The notes under the pieces were generated by a model. The model did not search any database and had not been told where the DNA came from. It was given only the letters and a program-made list of their open reading frames with translations. From NCBI GenBank assembly GCA_035582835.1, contig JAYKAV010002453.1, positions 1-64,000 of the forward strand: 64,000 nt of DNA, written 5' to 3'. The DNA comes from Phoebastria nigripes. Its lineage: Eukaryota; Chordata; Aves; Procellariiformes; Diomedeidae. This document shows, piece by piece, positions 10,392-23,137 of the stretch. The position numbers were made by a program, and so were the translations under genes. Position 1 is the first letter of the stretch. Each line of letters begins with the position of its first letter.

Positions 10392-13300
10392 CTAGTTGAA
10401 AAATTAACACATTAGAATATTTTATTATATTCGAGATTTCATAAAACTGTACACAATCCATCTTTAAATTATTTCTATTTTGTGACTCCAAAAGAGCCTC
10501 CAAGACAAGTGTAGAAATCTACAAGATGAAACCCATGAAAAACAAGTTCTCTATTTTTATTATTAGTTTGAAATTACAGTATACTGTCCTCCCCAGTAAA
10601 ACTCACAGGCCTCACATACGACAACAGAACTGTAAAAACGACAATTAGAATTTACATAAATTACATCTACATAAACATGTACAACATTGTGGCTAACCCT
10701 CACTGCAGAATAAGTAGAAAATAAATGAGTGAAATTGCACACGATGAGTTCCTCATCAGTCACATAACTCAATACTTCTTGTGTGCTCTGTCAAGCCTGA
10801 GGATAGTATTTTATAAGCAGTACAAGGAAGTGGAACAGTAAAGTCCCCTGACTGTTAGAAATAACTAAACATCTGCTTCTGTTAAGTGCCATTAAAACTG
10901 TAGCTCAGGAACACAGCAGTAGCAAGACAGCTACACTACTATCAAGATAGTCTGTGAATATACTAAATTATTACTTTCTTCATACTTGCAACAAACTCAA
11001 AACATGTTGCACTCAAGGTAGTATTACTAACTTCTAAAATGTTGAGAAGTCTTAGTTATTTCTATATATTTTACAAGTAACTAAGAAAACAATTTTTTCA
11101 GCAATGGCACAAGAAATAAACAGTAGACATCTGAACTCTGTATCTGAAACATTTGCCTGTATGTAAAAGATGAAGGAAAAAAGATTATTTCCCTGCTCTT
11201 CCTGTACTCAAGACATTACTTCTGTTCACGTGAAGAAGAAGGGGAAAAAAAAAAAAAAAAAAAAGAAAAGGAGAAAAGGAGTCGAGAAACAGTCAATTTT
11301 ATTACAGAGGAGGAAAAAAACAAGGAGGGACATTGATATCCAGCAATAATAAATCAACACTACGCGCCTGCCTCTCAAGATTCCCCCTTTCTTTATCAGG
11401 TGTTTAAAATTCAGTCCTCCATTTCTCCTACAACAGCCAATTCTCTTCTCTACTATACTCCTATTTTCTGATATCCAGTCTTTGCAAGGCTCACAGTCCA
11501 GGAAGATATTTCCCACCTTGAGAAAAGTATCATCAAAAGACTCTACTCTGAGAATCTCTTGCCTGAGCCATGAGGCGAGTTACAGGGTTAATCAGCTTTA
11601 CTGGTCGAGTAGCCTGAGTAAGCCTCCTCATGTAAACCACTGCTCTTTTCCATTTCAGAAAGCTGCCTCTGTGCCGTCAATCACCATAACTCTCATTTAT
11701 AAAAACTGCATCTTTGAGGAGCAGTCTATGACAAACAGACTCCTAAGCAGTCCATGCCACCATGAATTAATTCCCATGCAATATGAGAGCCCTTTTCTAT
11801 TTATATCCAAGATAGGCTTTTTTAAAAAAAAAAAAACAAAACAAAACACGTTTTTGCTGTTCACAGATGCCTAGTTGTGTTCGGAGCTACAGAAGTGACT
11901 TCTATTGATACATCTGGTGCAGCTGCAGTCTTTCCCCAGCACCAGGGTTGGCAACACTGCACTACCTTCAACAGGCCCATAGCAGAAACACAAACACAGT
12001 AAGCTCTGCCTGCTTAAGTCAGTTTTTACAAGAGGAAGGAGAAAGAACAGCAGCAGCATGCTCCAAGCCTCATAAACTGATAGTCTTTAATCCGAGAACA
12101 TTTCACAACCCCAGCAGAAGAGCTCTCAATGGTGAACTCCTGCTTAACAGTTTCAGGCCACAGGCTTTCCACAACTGTCTCTTTTTCCTTTTCATATTAT
12201 ACCCAACAATATAGAATTTGTTTTCAAACTGAAAAAGCATGCGAGACTGCAGGTCAGCAGGTAACATGCGTTCCACAGAGGTTCATAACAAACTGGTCCC
12301 ATTCTACCAAAAGAACGAATAAATCTCACTCCACGCCTAGCAAGATCATCAGAGCAAAAGAGAAAAACACAATAAAGGGAAAGAAGTGAGGAAAGCAGCC
12401 TTGAAGCACTGTCAAAATGTAAAGGCATTTGTAGGAAGCTGTATTAAGCCCTGATGGCAGTGACAGTAAGAAGTGACTATACATATTAATTAAATTTTAG
12501 CATACTTTTAATACTGGCATGGGGGTTGTAAGGAATGCAATTTTAGCAACTGCTTTCCTCCTTTATTTACTAAAGTGATTCATATCAAATGAATCTACAA
12601 AATAATCACACAATGCCATTTCAGTATAAGCTATATTTTTATGCACCTAAACTATGGTTAACATTGCTCTCTAACAGCAACAGAAAATGTCACAGCTTGA
12701 ATTCACACTGACCTATCAACTTAAGTACCGAGAGAGAAGAAAGGATGCAGAAACAAAACTATCAACAAAGAGTTGCAATTTCTGAGACAAAACCTCTGCC
12801 TGTTGAAATTTAGAGGATGAAAACTGGTAAACTGAAAAGGCTGGAAATTGAAAACATTTAGACAAGAAACCAAGCACCAGTTTGTAACAATAAGGGTAAT
12901 AAATCGCTGGAGCAATGTAACAAAGAGAGCTGATGCTTTTCCTGAAAAAAAAATTTACATCTGATCTTAAACAGTAACTATTTCAAACAAGTCTTACAGA
13001 TCGCATTGTAGGGGAGGTCAAGCTACACTAACCCAGCTTTTCACCTGGGCTCTACTACTTTTAATCAACTACCCTTCAAACTGAATGTTATTTCTTTTTA
13101 AGAACTCTTGTTATGAATATCAACTGACAAATATCCCAAGAAATGACCATTTCCCATTAGTACTGTTTTCAACAGTGGAAATAAATAAGAGGGAAATGTA
13201 ATATATTGTTGTAGTACAGTAATTTAGTTATCCTTACATATGTTCTCCCTTTTTCTGTTGCAAAGTGTCAATAAAAGTCTTTTTGCATTGAATCAGATTT

Positions 13301-15652
13301 TTAAGGAGAACACCACAAATAATGAGAACACATTTCATTCAGTGGAATGAGCCACCTGGCCTTCCTCAAACACCATATAATGTAGCGGTCATGAAAAGTG
13401 CCGTATCACCAAGAATGATTATCCAAGGCCTGAATTAGTTTTGCTAGACAGCTTCAGCACAGACTGAGAACTTTAACGTATCTATTTCCCTTCACCTTGA
13501 CTTGAAGGGAACATGCTCTGAAGGCAAGGTGGCAGCAGTATCTCCACTGCCATTAAATCACCACCTTTAGCTACCAAGCAAGAATAACATTTAGTAGCAA
13601 TTATGACAAGGGAAACCTTTCTTATGCATGACACAATGCAGCCAATTCACACAAAGAAATAAAGATAACTAAAGAGCAAATTTTCATATTAAATCACACC
13701 AATCTAGAATTCAGAGACTGTATTTTATGCATAACATTCAAGAATGTACATCGACCTTTTTGTCTTCACGTACCCCTCAAGCATGATATTTAGAGAAGAA
13801 TGACTCTGAAATTGCCACTTTCTTACTGAACATATTTTCTCCCTGAAACGCATTCAATTATGACAGCTTGTTCTGGTGGAGAAAAAAAACCCTGCAGATA
13901 TCATTTTTACTGAACTGTATTATTTTTACCATTCCAGAACAAACTAAACAAGAGCAGGATGAAGTTCTGATCTCTTGTTAGGAAGGATTACAGAAATGTT
14001 AACCAGGATAGAAATGAGGTATTTGGCCTACACTGGTTTTGTTATTGATGATCATACATGACCTTGAAAGAACATGTCTAAAGCATTAAATCCTGTGGTG
14101 TATTGCCATGTTCTGAGTTATGATGATCTAAGTTTACTTAGTTACAAGTAAAACACAGGCATTTATAAGAGTATTCAAGTTGTAGATAATCATAAAGCCT
14201 ATGTGTTTTTCTTATATGTGAGGCTAAAAACCTAATCCTGCGAAAGGATACACAAACTCAACACACCATCACAGACCTTGATCGTTGCAGCAATGGAATC
14301 ATAATGAAGCCCTAGAGGACTTTAGAAAGGGACTCTAAATCTTTCCCCAACCACTCCAGGGCAAGTATTTCAGAAAAATTTCACAGGAAACAAGATCAGT
14401 CTCTGAGCAACCTAAGAGTGTTGACAAAAGTCAATTTGCACTTCAATTTATCCATGGCTTTCAGTATCAATAAAATCATTTTATCTGATTCTTCAAGATC
14501 ATCCATTGCCCAATCCTTAAGAGCTGACAAACAGCACAGCACATCTCTGCTGGCAATACCTTTCTAGGATAAAGATTAACAGTGCAAAAAAAGTGTTGAA
14601 AGTGAAATGAATGGAGACAAACCCAGAAAAACATGCCTTTATACACAGCATATGATTGTCTATTTATATTATCGATAGAACTAAAAGGTCCTTGTGATAG
14701 TCCAAGACTCTACTATGTGGTAAAAGACTTTCCCCTTACTTTCCATACTCTAACAAGATGATGTAGAAACACTTTCAAATAAACCAGAACAACCTGAAGC
14801 AATCATCCTTCTGACACACTGTAACAAAATCAGGAACAACTCCAAAGAGCCACCTAACAATACAGCTGTAATCATTACGCATAAAATTTATTTTCAACAT
14901 GCTGTACATACATCGCCACTAATTATGCAGCAAGTAAAGGAGCTACAGACTTAGATGTTAAATCATAAACTATAATTGAGTATTTTAAAATATTCTGTAT
15001 ATCTAAATCAAGGAGTAAATCTATATGGAGTGCAATATATAAAAAGCACTAACACTGAAATTTTGCCTAAACCTGCTTAAAATATCCCAGTGTAGGTACC
15101 CAATATAATCTTGCCATGTTTCTGCTCCAGAGCAACCCAAACAATTGAACATTCAATCAGAAGGATGAACACATCCACTGTGTGCAGAATGTTCTCAATT
15201 TTGTTTTTAAATCCTGGTAATGCCAAAGTAATGTTCTATCATGGAATATCAATAAAAGGTTCATAACATTAGTAGCCACCTTTAACACAATGTATATTCC
15301 TTTTCCTTCATTCCCATGCACAGCTTCACAGCCTAAAGCGTTTGCTCTGCAGCCCATTTCCTTCTTATCCCATACTGCAGTAAGAACCAGGAATCACATT
15401 GCTACAAACCAGCATACAATACAAATGGCTTAAAAAGCTCTTCACAGCTACATGATGTACAGTAGGCATCAGAGGATTTGACAATGCACCCTGTAAACGG
15501 CACAAAACCACTGGTCTATAGCCTAAAAATATTACCTTAGGCCTCCCACCGTATTTCTTTTAAAGAATGCAAACAGATTTTTATGCTTTAACAAGTTCAA
15601 ATTTTTTAAGAACGTGGCAGACTGGTTCATGTTGAAATAGCCATTAAATTAC
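10392..15652 (-). other. MTA3 intron, 5.3 kb
   Basis: This phase-0 intron has donor GTAATT and acceptor AACTAG. It holds an A20 run at 11245-11264 within a longer purine stretch, and a run of A near 11825-11836. The open frame at 11482-11874 on the plus strand (130 codons) has no recognisable domain and no codon pattern suggesting a gene. No transposable element is recognisable. Confidence 0.7.
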
Positions 15653-15727
15653 CTGCTGCACGTATCTGTCAGTGGTTTTCCACATGTAATAATACTCAAT
15701 GATGCTAGTCAGCGACTTCCAAGGGAG
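15653..15727 (-). CDS. MTA3: MTA3 exon encoding about residues 298-322 (end of SANT domain)
   Basis: This 75-bp exon is in phase 0 at both ends, between a TTTCAG acceptor and a GTAATT donor. It encodes exactly 25 residues, [20 protein letters not shown] and RYVQQ, the third SANT helix. In the MTA1-HDAC1 structure, the EYYYMWK segment and a lysine of the preceding exon line the basic pocket that holds inositol phosphate between the two proteins. Those tyrosines and the lysine are present here, so HDAC recruitment and activation should be intact. The sequence is invariant across vertebrate MTA3 as far as I can recall. Confidence 0.96.
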
Positions 15728-16359
15728 CTGAAAAACATTTGTTACAAATTAAAGTGGTTCCAAGAAATGCAATGTCCACATCTTATTAAACACATGTTAA
15801 AATCAAGTATAGTTGATACACGAATAGTAAAATGTGAATGTATTAAATACCTACACTAAAATCCATATGCAAATAAATACATATTACTATTAATAACAGA
15901 CAATCTTCCTTCTTGTTAACAAAGATGCAGAATTACAACAATATTACACATCCAAATGTAATTTATTCTGTTTAAGCCATACGGTTAAACAAAATGATCA
16001 AAACAGAATCCAGATTTCCATCAGGAAACACAGACGGTAATAGCTCTATTATAAAGTATATCAGATGGAGAACAACATCAGGACTAAAATAAATCATCTT
16101 GACAAGACTGTGTTCAAGTCTCATGATAATTTCACTCTTAAAAAAATACAATGGTTATTGTACTTAGTTCACAGGTTTTTCAAGTCCCATAATAACTCAG
16201 CTGCTCATACAATACCATTAGTTTTGCATAAACCTCTGCATACTCTCGACCATTAAACAATAAACAAAAGGATGCTAGGGACAAATGCTACCTTGAGCAA
16301 CAAGAGTAATACTGACAATGAAAATTTCACAAAAATCTCTGCGCAAACTCAGGGCAAGT

Positions 16360-16383
16360 GATGATGATGATGATGATGATGAT
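16360..16383 (+). repeat. (GAT)8 trinucleotide microsatellite
   Basis: Eight perfect GAT units in intronic DNA, likely polymorphic in length. It is not close to an exon. Confidence 0.97.
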
Positions 16384-18814
16384 TATTTTGGGTGCACATG
16401 TTCATTGGTAAAGTGAAAATGTATTAGCCTAAGTTTAGGGGAGAAAATTAAGCATACAGCAGCCATTTTTAATTACTACCAAATCACCTATTTAACTCCA
16501 TAAATTCTATCATTTAAATTAGTAATTCTCTTACAGAATTCATGCAATTTTTCTTCATAACCTGGAAATATGCTACTATTTTGTGCATGTTTTTTTCTAG
16601 AGGCATGCATTAACACTAATATTCTCTACTCTCCAGAAATAAGGATTATTTTTAAGAAGTCCCAGAAAATACATGTATGGAAACATTATCTTTCCAACCT
16701 TATTCACTCCACTTTGGGGCTTTCTCCATGTCCTAAGCCAAACGAATAGGTTCCTGAACCTCTAATTACGTTCCTAAAAGCAACAGAGGAACACTGTACC
16801 AAGCTGCCTCTCCCAGCATGCAGGAGCTCACAGCCAGTTTTTCAAGCTGCTTGCTTGCAGATACTTAGAGGCACCGAGTCTGGCTCCCACCTCTGCCTTT
16901 CAGGAGCTGGGATTCAGGTCCAGACTCAGCTGTGAAATCTTTTTGAGGCAGTGTACCACAGTGTGTAAATCCCTGGTCCGAACAACAGCCGTTTTGTCCA
17001 TTTGCATTTAACATTTAGCAGTGTAACAAATGCATAAGCTGATGTTGCAATAGATAGCAACACAACTCAGTTTACTAAAATCCTTTTACTTTCTCATGTA
17101 TATTATGCCTTAAGAGAAATCTGCCCAAGAAAAGGCCAGTGACGGGAACATGTGTTTGGTGTGAGCTGACAGAGGAGCTGCTTCTCAGTCTCTAGGTCCA
17201 TATTCTTCCTGGCATCCAGATGAAATACTGTCACCCCAACTACCTGCCATTGTCAACTAGTACATTTTAGCTTCTCCATATTTATTTTCCTTCCTGAACA
17301 CTTATTAACACAGGCATGCTACAGATTATGTTTGACATCTCTCTAGAAAATACTTTAATCTGTTTTAACTATGATTGTGACACCAGTATGTTTATTCACT
17401 CAGTAGGCATCTACAATTAAAGAAAGATAATTAAGGTGCTTGGACTGGATAACCATAATCCTTTTACACTTTGATTCACAACTCAGAAAACCTGTTTGAC
17501 AGACTGAGTATGAATACCCTGTATTCTGTTTACCTACGCACTTAAATGACAAAACAATGTAGAGGCACGTGAATTTTCCAGAGGTTGCTCTGGAAACATG
17601 GAAGGCTCTGGAACTGCCAGAGAAGCTGTGAACAGACATAGAATAATGTACTCTCATTACCAAATTCTATTAAATGCTAATTGAAAGAAGTAAAAATGAC
17701 CATCTGCGTGACATTTTTGTAGGAGAAAATTAGCAAAGAGGTGTCAGCAGTAGAAAAACAGGGAGAAGGAATTTTCAGTTTCTTTAGTTTCTTCAGGGTA
17801 AAAATGGACCACTCAAAATCAGACCAGCAGGAAAAAATAAGGATTATGAAGTATCTTAAAATGAACATGTTAACTTCAAGGCATGTTTCCACAATTTTCT
17901 GCAGTTGGAAAACAGTTGCTCCTGTTTTCTATAAACGGTTTAAGTCTGATTCTAAAGGCCTTTCCTGCCATATTTGAGATGCAACAGTTACAAATTTGTG
18001 AAAACTGTTGATAATGAAAAACTAAGAATTAACAACCATAACAGCTGTCTCTTACCATTAGGAAAAGAGTTGTATTTGGAGAACATAAAATGTTCAGTCG
18101 TCTTCCATTCTACTACCCTGGGATGTGAAGCAATTCAAGTACCTCAAGTAAATTCAATTAACTTAAAAAGTTCAGGTTGATTAGGATTCACATAGGTTCT
18201 TAAAGACAGCAGAACCTCAACAAATGAGCTCCTATAACAGTTGATGAGTCAACAGCTGATCAAAATGATTATTCAAAGGTTAGACTGATAATTTGATAAC
18301 AAATGAGCTTCTCCTGTCTATCAAAAAAAAGCTGAACTCCTTTACACCATTTAATTTATAATAATTGTCTTGCTTACTAATATTTAATGTTTATAGCTTA
18401 ACGCTTGAGCTGCACATTGAATGTCAAATAGTGCCAGTTCTACTAATTGCTGGAAAAGCACATGAACCTGCCCTTTAGAGAACTGTCATGTAAGGACTGC
18501 AATTGCAGCTGCCATGCCTTGCAAATCCAGGCCAATTCAGAAAAGCCAACTCCTCTGGCATATGACGACTCAAGCAGGTACTACATAACCCTTCGGCTTC
18601 AGGAGACTGCTACCAACCACTTTCTGCCATGCAACATGACAGTCTTGCCTGTACTGTGGCACCACTGCATGACTGCTTAGGTTCAAGTTTAACCTCAGGC
18701 ACCATAGGATTTAATTTTATCATTAGATCCTATGTGGACACTTGAACAAGTTAGCATGTACACTACCAGTGCATTAGCTTCTTTGTCCATGCTCTTACAT
18801 CACACGTAAGAGTA

Positions 18815-19836
<1,022 letters not shown>

Positions 19837-20330
19837 ACTTTTCAATGACTAGTCACTGAAGAGAGGGATGATAATAGATAAATGTATTCTCATGAAAAAT
19901 CACTGCTTAAGTGCTACATATTGATACTTACCTCAACTTGCAGAAACTTTTCATATATCCATGTTCTATATCTTGAAGGACTATTTTAGATGATTACTTA
20001 CAACCAAATATTTGTTTTCAAATCCCTATACTTTTAGAATGCTACATAGCAAGTGAGAACACATAAATTTTACTCTAGAGAAATTAAGATATCCCAAGAT
20101 TACACAACGATTAATATAATTGAAAGATTTCAAATTACACAGAATTAGATCAAGACTGTGTGCACTAAGTTACCAATACCATTAAATTGATATGTAAAAT
20201 AGATGTTCTTCTAATGATGTTTTAAAAATGACATGCCACTTTTCCAAAGGTTAAAAAAAAAAAAAAGTGACTAAGGATAGACAACATCCCTGTTCCAACT
20301 AAATGAGACTGTAATTAATAAGTGCCCCAC

Positions 20331-21140
20331 TGTGACACTGTGCTCCCACTGCCCACAACCTGACCTTTTCCCATAACCCTGCTCAAGCGATAACCACCTG
20401 TGGCAACCGTGATGGATGTGTCTGGTCATGATGGATGTATCCAGCTCAAAGTGGATTCGGGGGAGACAGATAACAACTCAATAGGCAATGCGTCCACCTA
20501 ACCACAGTGCTGGTCAATGTCCGACTCAAGCCAAATTTGGAAGAAACTGATGTCTACAGTTGGTATGTAAATATGACTATGAGTCAATCATTTTACCCCC
20601 ATAAATAGAGGGCAGCCCAAGAGCCCTTTGAGCTCTCCAGTACGGCAGCAGGCTGCACGCCAGGATCTCCTCTTGCGTAGGGACACCTCTCAAGGTTACT
20701 CCTCGAGGTTGAGAGATTCCTTGCCGCAACAGATCCTCGGTAAGTGACTAACAGCATGCTAAATTTGGAAATCTTAGCTAAGTGATATAAAGGATTGATT
20801 GTGCATATATAATCCTTCAGACATAAACCGTTGACCAAGTATGGGACCAGGATTGGATCCAGCTGCACCTAGACTCCTCTCTGAGAAGGAGTTTCGAGAG
20901 CAAGGGGGTCCTTTCTGAACCTCATGACTCAACAGGGAAGGGTCTCCCTGACAGTTTTGTCTGAGCCTGTCCTCTATGCAGTAGATAATCAAGTGTACCT
21001 TGCCATCAAATCTTGTTAAACCACTGTTGCATTTACTATTGAACTTCCGTTAACTCACTGTCTTACATCAGTAAACATATGGCTGCTTCTCTCTTACGAG
21101 TGAAGTGCATTTCTCTCTCACTCCATCTGTGACACTCACA
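20331..21140 (+). mobile_element. Probable solo LTR of an endogenous retrovirus (class uncertain, ERVL-like)
   Basis: The stretch begins TGTGACACTGTGC and ends ACACTCACA, the TG...CA form of retroviral LTRs, and is about 810 bp long. A TATA-like box (ATAAATAG) is at 20601-20608 and a variant poly(A) signal (AGTAAA) at 21070-21075. Between them lies a region with a higher GC content than the surrounding intron. No gag, pol or env sequence follows, so a solo LTR is likely. I could not find matching target-site duplications at these borders, so the ends may be off by tens of bases. It reads on the plus strand, antisense to MTA3. Confidence 0.6.
20601..20608 (+). promoter_or_regulatory. TATA-like box within the solo LTR
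   Basis: ATAAATAG followed by a GC-richer stretch, in the place where the U3 promoter of an LTR is expected. Whether it is still used cannot be told from sequence. Confidence 0.45.
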
Positions 21141-22948
21141 TCCGTTTCTGCTGCACTCTGACTCGTCATTAATGTGCCCTCAGTAGGCCACGCAACCCCA
21201 TCTCTAGATCTGTGCATGTCTCTCACTTTGGGAGGACGGCAAGGGAAAATATCTGTGTTTTGGGAAGGAAGATTCTGTGAAAGAGGGAGGGTATCAGGAG
21301 TCTACCTGAGATAAAATTTGAACATCTTAAACTGCTTCTAGTAGATTCATTCAAATATCTAACATTTGAACATTACAAACACATAAGTGATTCTCGCAAC
21401 ACATTACTCCACTGTATTGCTTTAATGTATGCATATCAACAGAATTACATGTAACATAACACAGGAATTATACAGAAAATAAAAATACTACTTAAATACC
21501 AGAGACAAGGCTTAGGTATACTTGGTCACAAATTGTGTTAGGACTCAACTTGTAAACAGCCAATAAAATCTGTAATATATGCTTTAGGCATTTTGAAAAG
21601 CAAAATACTACGTATAAGGAAACATTTAGTTAGAAGACATAACTACTGAACTATTGTACAATTACAGCTGAGGACCATTTATCTGTACGAGAAATAATAA
21701 GAAATTGTAGTTTACATTAAGATTTCAGTTCTAAAACTCCATAAAATGTTCTTTTTCCAATCGTATTTTCTTGAACTTAACAGAGCTATTTCATCCATGA
21801 TGCAATTTTCAACCTTATGGGATGAATGCAGTGAACGTTTTCTCCCTTAGGAATCTCAAAAATAACACGCAGATATAATACACCTGTTAAAGTGTCAGTT
21901 CTTCAGAAAAACAATAGCCTTCCCTTCCCACCTTCATTCAATTATCTGTTTCATTTCAGAACTGTGAAAGTGAAGAAAAAGACAGCTTAGCTCAGTGCCA
22001 AGGCTCCTCCCACTGTCCTGCACTCTATCTTGGAAGGACTTCTATATTTACCATACAGTACCGTTTTCCCCTCACAAAGATTATTAGTAATATCTGCAAT
22101 GAAAAAAAATCTGAGCTCTCAGAGTCAAGCAGAATGAGTTGTTGTGAAGATGTTTCAATTGACTTCAGTCTTAAATAACGGAATTCCTTTGGCTCAAATC
22201 CTCGCCTTTTCACAAAGTCCAACTTGAACTTAGTACAACAGAGGAAATCTTTTTCCTTGAAAGAAAGAGGCTCTCCAAGAAACGTGCAAACAAGTTTGCA
22301 GAAAAATTACTAGCAGTTCCAGCAATCAGTGTTAGAATCAATTTAATTACTCTGCATTAGAATTCAGCAAATTACAGCTTTGCTGCCCTATAGCCTGATA
22401 TTTCAGTACCAAAACTAGTGTAGTTAGAACATGCTGGAAAACATTTCCTTTACTTTTCAGAAGTGCCAAAATACCTGATATGTCAAAATACCTTCCTGTA
22501 GTGCACTTTAAAAGCTATCTGAATATAAATTTCTCTCTACTAACTATAGAAGGAAACCCCAGCTTTTCCAAAAACACTCAGGGGAGTCAGCCATGTAGGT
22601 GCTAATGAATTTCACTGGAAATTGTGGAAAAGTTCTGAAAAGCTGCTGGAACTTTTTCAGATGCTTGTAAAATCCTTGTAAAAATCCTTATCAAAACACA
22701 TCAGCATGAGACATCCTACCTGGTATTAAACCATTAAACAGATTATCTTCTGTCAATATCTTTCCAAAGAACAGCACCGAACAAGAAAGCATATTGACTT
22801 TCATCCAGATAAAATATGTATGTATGTTAATTACATATATCAGCTACACAGATTTCTCCTCCAGCTAATCTTCCAAACCTACAGAAAGCAGTTATGTTCA
22901 CCCATGTGAAAACACAGTAACAGAGAAGTGTACTACTATCATACTTAC

Positions 22949-23137
22949 AAAGTCTTGTCGAATGTCATTGAAGTCCTTGCCATACTTTTCCAATGCCTCT
23001 TCAAATAAACTAGCTTCTGATGCTGACCACTCTTCCATTTCATCTCTACACAAGACAGGCCCTCCAAGTGGCACTAGAACACTGATGGCACTGCTCAAAT
23101 CATAGTTGTGTTTATGCAGTGTATCCATTGCATGGAA
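22949..23137 (-). CDS. MTA3: MTA3 exon encoding about residues 235-297 (end of ELM2, start of SANT)
   Basis: This 189-bp exon of 63 codons is in phase 0 at both ends, with a TGCTAG acceptor and a GTAAGT donor. It begins [19 protein letters not shown] and goes on to [20 protein letters not shown] and [18 protein letters not shown]. The first part closes the ELM2 domain. [20 protein letters not shown] is the start of the SANT domain, whose tryptophan and acidic face pack against HDAC1/2. The lysine of YGKDF corresponds to one that contacts inositol phosphate in the MTA1-HDAC1 structure. VLVPLGG and NDIRQDF are the MTA3 forms; MTA1 differs at both places, which settles the paralogue. The segment LHKHN differs from human MTA3 and is somewhat closer to MTA1 there. 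Confidence 0.97.

Noticed and set aside
10211..10399. 62-codon plus-strand frame overlapping the 59-bp MTA3 exon
   Set aside because: A shadow of the MTA3 exon on the other strand; the minus-strand reading is the conserved one.
11482..11874. 130-codon open frame on the plus strand, one of the longest non-repeat frames in the window
   Set aside because: No recognisable domain, no homologue that I know, no upstream signals, and it lies in an MTA3 intron. Length alone is within chance for 64 kb of sequence.
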